Shown here one piece after another: positions 43,096 to 50,650 of a stretch of 64,000 nt of DNA. The notes below the pieces were generated by a model, which was not told where the DNA came from, did no database searches, and saw only the letters and a program-made list of their open reading frames with translations. Origin of the DNA: Chryseobacterium sp. SORGH_AS_0447 (GTDB lineage Bacteria > Bacteroidota > Bacteroidia > Flavobacteriales > Weeksellaceae); contig NZ_JAUTAR010000001.1 in the NCBI RefSeq assembly GCF_030818695.1, forward strand, positions 248,001-312,000, written 5' to 3'. Both the position numbers and the translations under genes were made by a program. Each line of letters opens with the position of its first letter. The first letter of the stretch is position 1.

Positions 43096-43296
43096 TTACA
43101 AACATTTTCGGCAGTAACTTGTTATTTGGCCATTATCACTATTTGAAATAACATAAGTACTGCAAGTTAAGCCAAACTGCTCACAATATCCGTCATTTGG
43201 ACCGCAAGCGTCTCCACAATTGCCCATACCAACAGGAAGTTTTCCTCCATAAATCTTTCTTAGTTTTATTCTAGAATAGTTTTTAAAATTTTTCAT
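43096..43296 (-). CDS. Double-glycine-leader Cys-rich peptide (bacteriocin-like), peptide D
   Basis: 66 residues. Leader MKNFKNYSRIKLRKIYGG followed by KLPVGMGNCGDACGPNDGYC and a tail ending SYCRKCL; seven Cys in total (CGDAC, YCEQFGLTC, YCRKC). It is first of a two-gene unit with the GLPGLI gene. The upstream region lacks the 28-base element. The GG cut is well formed. Function unknown; secretion by a peptidase-containing ABC transporter encoded elsewhere is inferred from the leader class. Confidence 0.8.
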   Translation of the reverse strand: MKNFKNYSRIKLRKIYGGKLPVGMGNCGDACGPNDGYCEQFGLTCSTYVISNSDNGQITSYCRKCL

Positions 43297-43345
43297 TTTT
43301 TGAAATTTAATATAACTAAACTAAATACTTCCTATTAAAAATTCT

Positions 43346-43683
43346 ATGACACTACGAAGAAATAAATTATTGAATATACGTAAAGTTAAAAAATTTCTCA
43401 CGCGAATATGGCAACTTATCTTAAGATAAGCCAAACACAATATCAGAAAAGAGAGACAGGAAAAATTAAAATATCTGATTCAGAATGGGAACGAATCGCT
43501 CGCCTTTTAAATGTCAATATAGAGGATATTTATGAAGATGACCAGCCTTCCGATGAAACGGATATAATGGATGAAATCACTTTTTTAAAAGAAAAAATTA
43601 ACGTTCCAGAAATGAAAGTGGCCTCACTTACGGATGTTAAAATCACTCAAACAGTCTCAACTGCTGATCCTTCGCTCCTGTAA
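43346..43683 (+). pseudogene. Frameshifted XRE-family helix-turn-helix regulator
   Basis: The expected N-terminus is encoded from the ATG at 43346 as MTLRRNKLLNIRKVKK. The frame then breaks at the A6 run 43388-43393; adding one A restores ISHANMATYLKISQTQYQKR and the rest of an XRE helix-turn-helix (ETGKIKISDSEWERIARLLNVNIEDIYEDDQ). The downstream frame alone begins at an ATG at 43408 and would lack helix 1. The last 41 bases overlap the 3' end of the radical SAM gene in antisense, and the C-terminus does not look like the usual coiled-coil ending, so it may also be damaged there. A sequencing error in the homopolymer is the main alternative. Confidence 0.7.
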
Positions 43684-44689
43684 AATTTTGGGTTGAAAGT
43701 TTTGGAAAATCTGTTCCGTCAAAGAACTTTTTCCTTCCTATTTTGAAGGTATTATGAATCATTTCAGCAATATTTCCTTCACCTTTTTGCCGGTCGAAAT
43801 ATCTTTTCTCGCCTAATTTTCCACCGCGCATTAACCGGATCAGGTTCAAAACCTTCTGCGCGCGGTCCGGAAAAGCATGTTCGATCCAATTGACGAAAAC
43901 CGGCTCTACAGAATCATTCAGCCGTACCAGCGTATACCCGAAACTCTTCGCACCTGCCTCAGAAACAGCCTTCAGTATGGACAGCGGTTCATCGCTGTTC
44001 AGCCCAGGAATAATCGGTGCAACCATCACATTTACCGGGATTTTATTTTCCGAAAGGATTTCGATGGCTTTTAATTTATTTTTAGCAGAACTCGTGCGGG
44101 GCTCCATTTTCCGCCGCAGCTCTTCATTAATCGTCGGAATGCTCAGTGAAACCGAAACGAGATTTTTTTCCGACAAAGGTTTTAAAATATCGATATCCCT
44201 CAGCACCAAAGCATTTTTTGTGAGAACATGCACGGGATGCCGGTAATCCAGACAGACCTGCAGGATTTTCCGGGTGATCTCAAACTGGCGTTCTGCAGGC
44301 TGGTAACAGTCGGTATTTCCGGACAGTAAGATCGGTGCCGGCCGGTAACCTCTTTTCTGGAAGAACTTTTCCAGCAGCTGTGGTGCATTTTTCTTCACCA
44401 TGATCTTCCTTTCGAAATCGATTCCGGCGCTGTATCCCCAATATTCGTGGGTAGGTCTTGCAAAACAGTATGAGCAGCCATGCTCACAGCCCTGGTAAGG
44501 ATTCATGGAATACTCCATCGGCAGATCTTCGCTTTTTACCTGATTAACAATGGTTTTCGGAAAAACTTCAGTGAAGGATGTTTTTACCGTTTCGAAGTCT
44601 TCTTCTTCCGGTTCATAGGTATAGCGGTCGAAACGGTTGATGACATTTCGCTGAGCGCCCTGACCTTTTATGATATCCTCGTTCTGCAT
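43643..44689 (-). CDS. PA0069 family radical SAM protein
   Basis: 348 residues. The 4Fe-4S cluster motif is QGCEHGCSYCFARP (C68, C72, C75). The N-terminal block KTIVNQVKSEDLPMEYSMNPYQG and the following THEYWGYSAGIDFERKI are signatures of the PA0069 group, related to spore photoproduct lyase. ILLSGNTDCYQPAE and VMVAPIIPGLNSDE lie in the barrel. Its reaction is unknown; a DNA-repair or RNA-related role is a guess. It stands alone. Its 3' end is antisense to the broken XRE gene. Confidence 0.92.
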   Translation of the reverse strand: MQNEDIIKGQGAQRNVINRFDRYTYEPEEEDFETVKTSFTEVFPKTIVNQVKSEDLPMEYSMNPYQGCEHGCSYCFARPTHEYWGYSAGIDFERKIMVKKNAPQLLEKFFQKRGYRPAPILLSGNTDCYQPAERQFEITRKILQVCLDYRHPVHVLTKNALVLRDIDILKPLSEKNLVSVSLSIPTINEELRRKMEPRTSSAKNKLKAIEILSENKIPVNVMVAPIIPGLNSDEPLSILKAVSEAGAKSFGYTLVRLNDSVEPVFVNWIEHAFPDRAQKVLNLIRLMRGGKLGEKRYFDRQKGEGNIAEMIHNTFKIGRKKFFDGTDFPKLSTQNFTGAKDQQLRLFE

Positions 44690-44752
44690 TGTTGATGTAA
44701 AATTAAAAGGTAATTTCTAGAAAACCATTACATTTTACGTTACAATTTGTAA

Positions 44753-44783
44753 CAAAAAAATCCAACACTGTAATAGTGCCGGA
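44753..44783 (-). terminator. Terminator after the small membrane-protein gene
   Basis: On the minus strand ATCCGGCACT, loop ATTAC, AGTGTTGGAT (two G-T pairs), then TTTTTTTG. It ends the gene at 44811-45005. Confidence 0.85.
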
Positions 44784-44810
44784 TCAACATAATTGGGATA
44801 TATTTTGTAA

Positions 44811-45005
44811 CTACTTCAATGCATAAAATTCGATACCGTGATATTCGTCATCATGATTTTTACCCTCAAAATGACGGTGATAATCCGAATAGGCATCGCT
44901 GTATTTTTTATCTTTTCTATCTAATATTTTTTTTATTCCTATGATACTTAATACTGCCAAAAGACCTACTCCCCCTGCCAGTAAAACTCCGACTTCTTTT
45001 TTCAT
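44811..45005 (-). CDS. Small single-pass membrane protein
   Basis: 64 residues: hydrophobic N-terminal helix (VGVLLAGGVGLLAVLSIIGI), then a basic segment (KKILDRKDKK) and a polar, His/Tyr/Asp-rich tail (YSDAYSDYHRHFEGKNHDDEYHGIEFYALK). The helix is Gly-rich and lacks a cleavage site, so it is probably an anchored protein with the tail in the cytoplasm. No family recognised. It has its own terminator. Confidence 0.65.
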   Translation of the reverse strand: MKKEVGVLLAGGVGLLAVLSIIGIKKILDRKDKKYSDAYSDYHRHFEGKNHDDEYHGIEFYALK

Positions 45006-45178
45006 ATTCTGTCTGATTTATGTATCACTAGCTATTACAAAAAGTATACCCAACGCCTTATGGGTATTATAAATTTTGTTAACGTTGCATAAGCCTTTTG
45101 ATGCATTGAATAAAACAGATATACCATGTTTTGTATATCAATGGTTTAATTATTGCAGTTTTAACGGAAAAAATTATT

Positions 45179-45532
45179 ATGGACAGTACAGGAAATATTG
45201 ATAAAATGACAACCTTAAGCCAGGTTATGACCAAACTGACACAGAAAGGCGTTCACAGAGAGTTCCGAATGAATGAAAATGGTGAGATGAAATTTGAAAA
45301 CTCTGACAAAGTTTACCAACCTCATGAACTTACCATCGTGAAAACCTACCGTTTTGAAGGGCCGAGTGCACCGGATGATAATGCCGTGCTGTACGTTGTA
45401 AAAGACGATGCCGGTAATATCGGAATGATGATCGATTCTTACGGTGCCGACAGCAATTATCCCGGTGAGGAATTCGATAAGTTTTTACGGGCTGTACCAA
45501 TCCTGGAAAACCACGAATTTGATTTCGAATAA
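45179..45532 (+). CDS. Conserved hypothetical protein (small, RFEGxSxPDD family)
   Basis: 117 residues from the ATG at 45179; a longer frame starting at 45131 is AT-rich and unlikely. It contains VKTYRFEGPSAPDDNAVLYVVKDDAGNIGMMIDSYGAD, the core of a flavobacterial family that databases sometimes mislabel 'phosphoribosylpyrophosphate synthetase' (recollection). There is no PRPP motif, signal peptide or membrane segment. A 7-bp inverted repeat (ATACCCA 45046-45052, TGGGTAT 45061-45067) lies upstream. Function unknown. Confidence 0.72.
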   Translation: MDSTGNIDKMTTLSQVMTKLTQKGVHREFRMNENGEMKFENSDKVYQPHELTIVKTYRFEGPSAPDDNAVLYVVKDDAGNIGMMIDSYGADSNYPGEEFDKFLRAVPILENHEFDFE

Positions 45533-45548
45533 ACAAAATCGACTTATA

Positions 45549-45583
45549 TAAAAAATCCGGAATTATTCAGTTCCGGATTTTTG
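45549..45583. terminator. Bidirectional terminator between convergent genes
   Basis: AAAATCCGGAA (45552-45562) and TTCCGGATTTT (45571-45581). The loop contains the stop codon of the minus-strand AsmA-like gene. Confidence 0.85.
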
Positions 45584-48226
45584 TTTTTTCTTAAACAGGC
45601 CTTTCAGAAATCCCTTTTTCTCATCTGGCTGAGCGGGCGGCTGTACGGCAGCTCCTTTTTTCTGCTCCTGATTATCTTTAGATTCTGCCTCCTTTCCGGA
45701 TGGCTTTGTATCCTTTCCTTTAATGTCATCCTTCCCTTTTTTAGAGGTATCGATGTTGATTCCGATCAGTGTTTTCTTCAAGCCCTGCTCGATTCCTTTC
45801 CAGAATAGATTAAAGAAAGATTTGGTGGGGTCTCTTTCTACATCTTCGATTTCCACATCTTCGGGAAGCTTTCCGGAATCCGATTTCACCAGCAGATTGG
45901 CAATAGCCGTTAAAAATCCCTTCTTCTCGCGGTTTTCTTTATCCAGGATCGCTACTTTAAGATCTTTATGTCTAAGGTTAAAGCTGCCGTTCAGCCCTTT
46001 TGGGTTTCCTCTGAAATTGAAAAGCATTTCCTGGATGGTTCCTGTAGCCGTCACATGAAGATAAGGACGGATAAAAGGATTGATCCCGGTTGCCGGAAGA
46101 TTGGTTGTACGACCTGAAATATTAAATACATCCCTCTGGTCGGCGACATCAAAATTCCAGTTGACTGAAAGCGGCGCGAGATTCATGAATGAACAGTTGA
46201 TTTTGATATCAACCCGGGTCGGCTTGCCTTTCATTTTGGCAGAATTCAGATTCTTTACATTCATATTAAAATTACCGAATGTCAGTTTACCTGGCCCGGC
46301 ACTTTCCGGTGTATCTTCTTCATAAACCAGAACAGAATTCCGAAGATTTAGATTATTGACAACCATCGGAATTTTAATAGATCGCAGCATCCTTGAATAC
46401 AAAGGCTTTTCTTTAGGATCGTCTTTAGGGATCTTGCTCCTGAAAATATTGGCATCCGCCGACTGGATCGTAACATTTGAAGCGTTGATAGATTTCTGGT
46501 CCGAAAATAGATCCCAGGTTCCGTTGGCAGTAATCTGAGCAGCTTTAATATCATATAAATCCCTTTCTACGGGGATCATTCTGATAAACTGGCTTCTCGA
46601 AATGAGAGGCTTCATCACAAACTGGGCGATCCGGATATTATTCTGATCTGCTTTTAAAACACCCGTCGTCATCCGGTAAAACTGAGTTTTATAAGCAAAG
46701 TTATCGGAAGTAACGGCATAGCTTTTAATTCCCACCTCCATTCCCGGCTGCCCCTTTTTGGAATTCAGCTCAATATCACTAAGGGTAGCATTCAGATTAT
46801 TTAAAGTTAACGGCTGATTATTTTTATCGTAGGTAATATCAGAATTTCTAAGCGTTACTTTCCTGACATTGATCGGAAACTGTATCCCTTTGAAATCTGC
46901 TGTTTTATTTTTCTTTGTGTTTTCTTCTCCCGCTTTAATGCTTCCTTTTACACGGTCCACCAGCACATCTTTTACGTCAAGATTCATTTTTTTATCAACA
47001 ACTTCCCATTTATTGATGGCAAATCCTATGTAATTTGCAGTAAGATCCATTGAGGTCTTCTCATTGCCTGAACCGTTCGGAACAACGGATATCATTTTAA
47101 GCTCCCCTTTTTTGGGCGTTAAGCTGAAACTTTTTACATTAAAATCCTGGTGGTTGGAGTACAGGATATCCTGTGCTGAAAACTGAAAATCCTTGTATCC
47201 TACTGGGATCAGCTCCTCCCGAGTTTCTTTGTCAAACCGGAGCTGGTTGATATTCAGGTTGGCCTTATGGGCATAAAGGAGCTTGCTTCCGTCGGGCTTC
47301 ATTACCTGTATCGTCATGTTATTCAATCTTACCCCCTGCAGATCCAGTTCAAAATTAAATGGCTTTTTCGCCTTGATGGGAACCGCACTCGTTGTGTATA
47401 CAAAAAGATCCGGGTTATAAAAATCGGCATTGGCCAAAGAAATTTTATTCTTTTCCAGCAGGATATCTTTTAACTGGATTTTTTCGACATTAAACTGAAA
47501 AAGCTGCGTTTTTTTAGGATAATATTTTTTAAACTGTTCAAAAGTTACGAGGGGAGTCAGCTGAAACTTGTTAATCGACATTTGTCCGTTTTTTGTTTCA
47601 ATCCTGTCGATCTGTAAAGCATACACATTATCCGGCCGGAAAAAAAAATCCGTTCCTTTGATGGTATACTGATCGAAAACCACAGGAAGCTTATCTTCAA
47701 CCGACTCTTCTGTCATCTGGAGGTTTTCCACATACAGGCTGAGATCTTTCACGGAAAAAAATTTCTGTTTGGTGTACCTGAACATATTGATATTCCCTTC
47801 ATTGATCCTGATGTTCTCAAATAGAAAGGGACTTCTTTTTTTGCCTGTTTTGGCATCCACGGGTTTTGCGAGGATAATATTCAGATTCGGCTTGGACAGC
47901 AGGAGGTCGGACGAACTGATCTGCTTGTTGAAAAGGGCATCGTAAATTCCGAAACGGCTTACCTTCAAAGTATCCATTGTTCCCTGGAGCCCGATTACCT
48001 CCGTATTCTGCGGATTTTTATTATTAACGGTAATTCCTGTCGAAAGAATATTTCCCGACAGCAGATCGACATCAAGGGTTTTATAGGAAACCTGATAGTC
48101 TGTATTGTTCTTAATGTATTTTGGAAGCTGGGTTTTAAGCCAGATATTAAGCCCTAAATTTGCCAGTAAAATAATGACGAACAGAATTCCGAGACTGATT
48201 AATAATTTTCTGACCCATTTTTTCAT
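45563..48226 (-). CDS. AsmA/DUF748-like envelope protein
   Basis: 887 residues. One N-terminal membrane helix (about 8-29, LLISLGILFVIILLANLGLNIWL) is followed by a long repeat-like beta-rich region typical of AsmA/DUF748 proteins. These probably form periplasmic lipid-transfer bridges between membranes. The N-terminal motif YQVSYKTLDVDLLSGNILSTGITVNN resembles the AsmA start. The C-terminus is Lys-rich and low complexity (DTSKKGKDDIKGKDTK...KKGFLKGLFKKKQKSGTE). It lies 32 bases after the DUF2797 gene on the same strand. Confidence 0.82.
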   Translation of the reverse strand: MKKWVRKLLISLGILFVIILLANLGLNIWLKTQLPKYIKNNTDYQVSYKTLDVDLLSGNILSTGITVNNKNPQNTEVIGLQGTMDTLKVSRFGIYDALFNKQISSSDLLLSKPNLNIILAKPVDAKTGKKRSPFLFENIRINEGNINMFRYTKQKFFSVKDLSLYVENLQMTEESVEDKLPVVFDQYTIKGTDFFFRPDNVYALQIDRIETKNGQMSINKFQLTPLVTFEQFKKYYPKKTQLFQFNVEKIQLKDILLEKNKISLANADFYNPDLFVYTTSAVPIKAKKPFNFELDLQGVRLNNMTIQVMKPDGSKLLYAHKANLNINQLRFDKETREELIPVGYKDFQFSAQDILYSNHQDFNVKSFSLTPKKGELKMISVVPNGSGNEKTSMDLTANYIGFAINKWEVVDKKMNLDVKDVLVDRVKGSIKAGEENTKKNKTADFKGIQFPINVRKVTLRNSDITYDKNNQPLTLNNLNATLSDIELNSKKGQPGMEVGIKSYAVTSDNFAYKTQFYRMTTGVLKADQNNIRIAQFVMKPLISRSQFIRMIPVERDLYDIKAAQITANGTWDLFSDQKSINASNVTIQSADANIFRSKIPKDDPKEKPLYSRMLRSIKIPMVVNNLNLRNSVLVYEEDTPESAGPGKLTFGNFNMNVKNLNSAKMKGKPTRVDIKINCSFMNLAPLSVNWNFDVADQRDVFNISGRTTNLPATGINPFIRPYLHVTATGTIQEMLFNFRGNPKGLNGSFNLRHKDLKVAILDKENREKKGFLTAIANLLVKSDSGKLPEDVEIEDVERDPTKSFFNLFWKGIEQGLKKTLIGINIDTSKKGKDDIKGKDTKPSGKEAESKDNQEQKKGAAVQPPAQPDEKKGFLKGLFKKKQKSGTE

Positions 48227-48258
48227 AATTTGTGATCTGGTTTAATCTGAGATCCGGT

Positions 48259-49056
48259 TTAGTTGGTTACATTCAATTCAATCACATAGCCTTCATGCCC
48301 TCTAACGTTAATAAAATGCCCTCCGTCAAATCCCAGATACTGTCCTTTGATCCCCGTCAGCTTTCCGGTAAATTCCGGTTTTTTATCCAGGGTAAAGGAA
48401 GTTACTTTTTCAGGTTTGTCGTAAGGATAATCGAATGTCCAGAGGTTTTCACCTTCACTGTAAAACTTCTGAAAGTCTTCCGGGAAATATTCTTTTATTT
48501 TCTGCTGAAAATCGGCCAGATCTACTTCTCCTTCCAGATCGTCCTGAAGCATTTTTTTCCAGCTGGTCTTATCCGGCACATGCTGCTTGAGGGCAACTTC
48601 GATCATTCCTGCTTCATACCGGTTTTCGGTTCTTGCAATCGGCAGTGCGAAAGTAGCGCCCTGGTCGATCCATCGGGTGGGGATCTGCGTATTTCTCGTC
48701 ACCCCTACTTTTACTTCTCCCGTATACGCCAGATAAACCGTATGTGGCTGTAATTGAATTTGTTTTTCTATATCCAAATCCCGTTCCGCAATTCCCAGAT
48801 GTGCCGTAGAAAGTTCCGGTCGGATGATCGTATCGCTCGCATAAGGGCTTTCGAAAAAGCAGTTTTTACAGAAACCCATTCTGTAGATGGTTTTATCTTC
48901 CTGGCAGTGCACGCACTGAAATCCGATATGCTTGATGGTAAGTTCCTTCCCGAAAAGCTCGTTCATGTGGATCAGATCCCCCGAAAGATTGAGATAATAC
49001 TGAATCGGCTCGTCATGGAAGCTCGTCATCTTTAAAATTTGCCCTTGAAACTGCAT
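48259..49056 (-). CDS. DUF2797 protein with Cys4 zinc-finger motif
   Basis: 265 residues, matching DUF2797. A Cys4 site is formed by C48, C51, C63 and C66 (QCVHCQEDKTIYRMGFCKNCF). The later block VYLAYTGEVKVGVTRNTQIPTRWIDQGATFALPIARTENRYEAGMIEVALK (about 127-177) is the family core and resembles the strand pattern of small nuclease domains, though I do not assign activity. Probably co-transcribed with the AsmA-like gene; divergent from the epimerase gene. Confidence 0.85.
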   Translation of the reverse strand: MQFQGQILKMTSFHDEPIQYYLNLSGDLIHMNELFGKELTIKHIGFQCVHCQEDKTIYRMGFCKNCFFESPYASDTIIRPELSTAHLGIAERDLDIEKQIQLQPHTVYLAYTGEVKVGVTRNTQIPTRWIDQGATFALPIARTENRYEAGMIEVALKQHVPDKTSWKKMLQDDLEGEVDLADFQQKIKEYFPEDFQKFYSEGENLWTFDYPYDKPEKVTSFTLDKKPEFTGKLTGIKGQYLGFDGGHFINVRGHEGYVIELNVTN

Positions 49057-49118
49057 ATTAATTTTATATTACTTTTTTAAGTAAATTTAATGATTATATT
49101 TTTCACGAAGTAAATTTA

Positions 49119-49126
49119 TATTTTTG
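49119..49126 (+). promoter_or_regulatory. -7 element of the epimerase gene
   Basis: TATTTTTG, 19 bases before the ATG at 49146. Confidence 0.55.
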
Positions 49127-49145
49127 TAGCACGAAAAACATACGG

Positions 49146-50168
49146 ATGAATTATCTTGTCACCGGCGGAAGCGGTTTTATTGGTTCTCACTTAACTGAAC
49201 AATTATTGAAAAAAGGACATTCTGTCATAAACGTTGACAATTTTGACGATTTCTATAATTATCATATAAAAATTCAAAATACTTTAGAGGCGATCCAACA
49301 TTTTTCGGATTTTGAATACTCGGATAAGGAAGCAGACATTTGTAAATTAATTTCTCTATCCCAATCGGAGAATTATCGTCTATATTACCAGGATATCAGG
49401 GACAAAAATGGGCTTGAAGAAATCTTTAAAACCCATCAGATTAATGCGGTCATTCATCTCGCTGCGCTTGCCGGCGTACGCCCTTCTATTGAAAGGCCGC
49501 TGGAATATGAGGAAGTGAACGTACGAGGAACTATGAACCTATGGGAGTTATGCCGCGATTTTAACGTTAAAAAATTCATTTGCGCCTCATCATCAAGTGT
49601 TTATGGGAACAACGAGAAAATTCCTTTTGCGGAAACCGATAATGTAGATCATCCGATTTCCCCTTATGCTGCCACCAAAAGATGCGGTGAAATTTTAGGT
49701 CATGTTTATTACAATCTGTACAACATTGATATCATCCAGCTGAGGTTTTTCACGGTATATGGGCCACGGCAGAGACCGGATCTGGCCATCCATAAATTTA
49801 TCCGGTTAATATCCGAAAACAAAGAGATTCCTTTTTACGGCGATGGTACTACGGCAAGAGACTATACCTATATTGATGATGTTATTGATGGGATCTTAAA
49901 ATCCATCCTCTATCTTGAGAACAATTCCGGCGTTTATGAGATCATTAACCTCGGAGAAAGCGAAGTCATTAACCTGAACGAAATGCTGGCCACAATAGAA
50001 GGCGCACTTGGAAAATCTGCCATCCGGAAAAATCTGCCAATGCAGCCCGGAGATGTCCTGAAAACCAATGCCGATATTGCCAAAGCACGCACATTAATCG
50101 GCTATAAACATGACACAAACTTCCAAAATGGCATAAAAAAATTTGTGGAATGGTTTTTGAGAAAATGA
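49146..50168 (+). CDS. NAD-dependent sugar nucleotide epimerase (UDP-glucuronate 4-epimerase-like)
   Basis: 340 residues of the extended SDR type. NAD motif GGSGFIGSHL (7-16), CASSSSVYGNN with the catalytic Ser/Thr region, YAATK (Y173, K177), then LRFFTVYGPRQRPDLAIHKF and GDGTTARDYTYIDDVIDGI. The FTVYGPRQRPDLA and NFDDFYNYHIK stretches are characteristic of UDP-glucuronate 4-epimerases, which make UDP-galacturonate for surface polysaccharide. No polysaccharide cluster adjoins, so the substrate is provisional; UDP-glucose 4-epimerase is the alternative. Confidence 0.88.
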   Translation: MNYLVTGGSGFIGSHLTEQLLKKGHSVINVDNFDDFYNYHIKIQNTLEAIQHFSDFEYSDKEADICKLISLSQSENYRLYYQDIRDKNGLEEIFKTHQINAVIHLAALAGVRPSIERPLEYEEVNVRGTMNLWELCRDFNVKKFICASSSSVYGNNEKIPFAETDNVDHPISPYAATKRCGEILGHVYYNLYNIDIIQLRFFTVYGPRQRPDLAIHKFIRLISENKEIPFYGDGTTARDYTYIDDVIDGILKSILYLENNSGVYEIINLGESEVINLNEMLATIEGALGKSAIRKNLPMQPGDVLKTNADIAKARTLIGYKHDTNFQNGIKKFVEWFLRK

Positions 50169-50282
50169 CCTCGAGTACGGCGAAGGCGCCTTGCAAAGAC
50201 TTCTCCGGCTTACAGTGAACAAAAATTAATAAAAAGAATTGAAAATCAGGTGTAAAAAAGCATATTATATAAGCGATTTTTA

Positions 50283-50290
50283 TACTTTTG
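50283..50290 (+). promoter_or_regulatory. -7 element of the DUF2795 gene
   Basis: TACTTTTG, 17 bases before the ATG at 50308. Confidence 0.6.
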
Positions 50291-50307
50291 CAAAAAATTA
50301 GAAAATT

Positions 50308-50529
50308 ATGTACTGGACATTAGAATTAGCTTCATACTTAAGTGACGCACCTTGGCCAATGACTAAAGCAGAGCTTATCGACTATGCCATCAGAACCGGT
50401 GCTCCTATGGAAGTAGTGGAAAATCTTCAGGCGATTGAAGATGAAGGGGAAATTTATGATGCAATCGATGAAATCTGGAGCGATTACCCTACGGACGAAG
50501 ATTATCTTTGGAACGAAGACGAATATTAA
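50308..50529 (+). CDS. DUF2795 family protein
   Basis: 73 residues, very acidic. MYWTLELASYLSDAPWPMTKAELIDYAIRTGAPMEVVENLQAIEDEGEIYDAIDEIW covers the DUF2795 region, a small helical domain found widely in bacteria, with an acidic tail ending EDYLWNEDEY. It is cytoplasmic. It lies directly upstream of secA, but a hairpin separates them. Function unknown. Confidence 0.88.
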   Translation: MYWTLELASYLSDAPWPMTKAELIDYAIRTGAPMEVVENLQAIEDEGEIYDAIDEIWSDYPTDEDYLWNEDEY

Positions 50530-50541
50530 TTAAAAGCAATA

Positions 50542-50570
50542 AGCTTTAGGCCATGCTTAGAGCTTTTTTG
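50542..50570 (+). terminator. Probable terminator after the DUF2795 gene
   Basis: AGCTTTA (50542-50548) and TAGAGCT (50558-50564) with one T-G pair, then TTTTTT. Confidence 0.7.
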
Positions 50571-50650
50571 CCCTTTTTATATATCATTTTCACGTTAAGT
50601 GTTATTCAAACGCTTAAAGGGTATTCTTTTAAGCATAAAGCAAAAAATTT

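Noticed and set aside
43408..43683. Intact short XRE regulator starting at the ATG at 43408
   Set aside because: The first DNA-binding-domain helix would be missing, while its coding sequence is present in another frame directly upstream.
45131..45178. N-terminal extension of the 45179 gene
   Set aside because: It needs a non-ATG start and adds sequence unlike the family; the ATG at 45179 is well placed.
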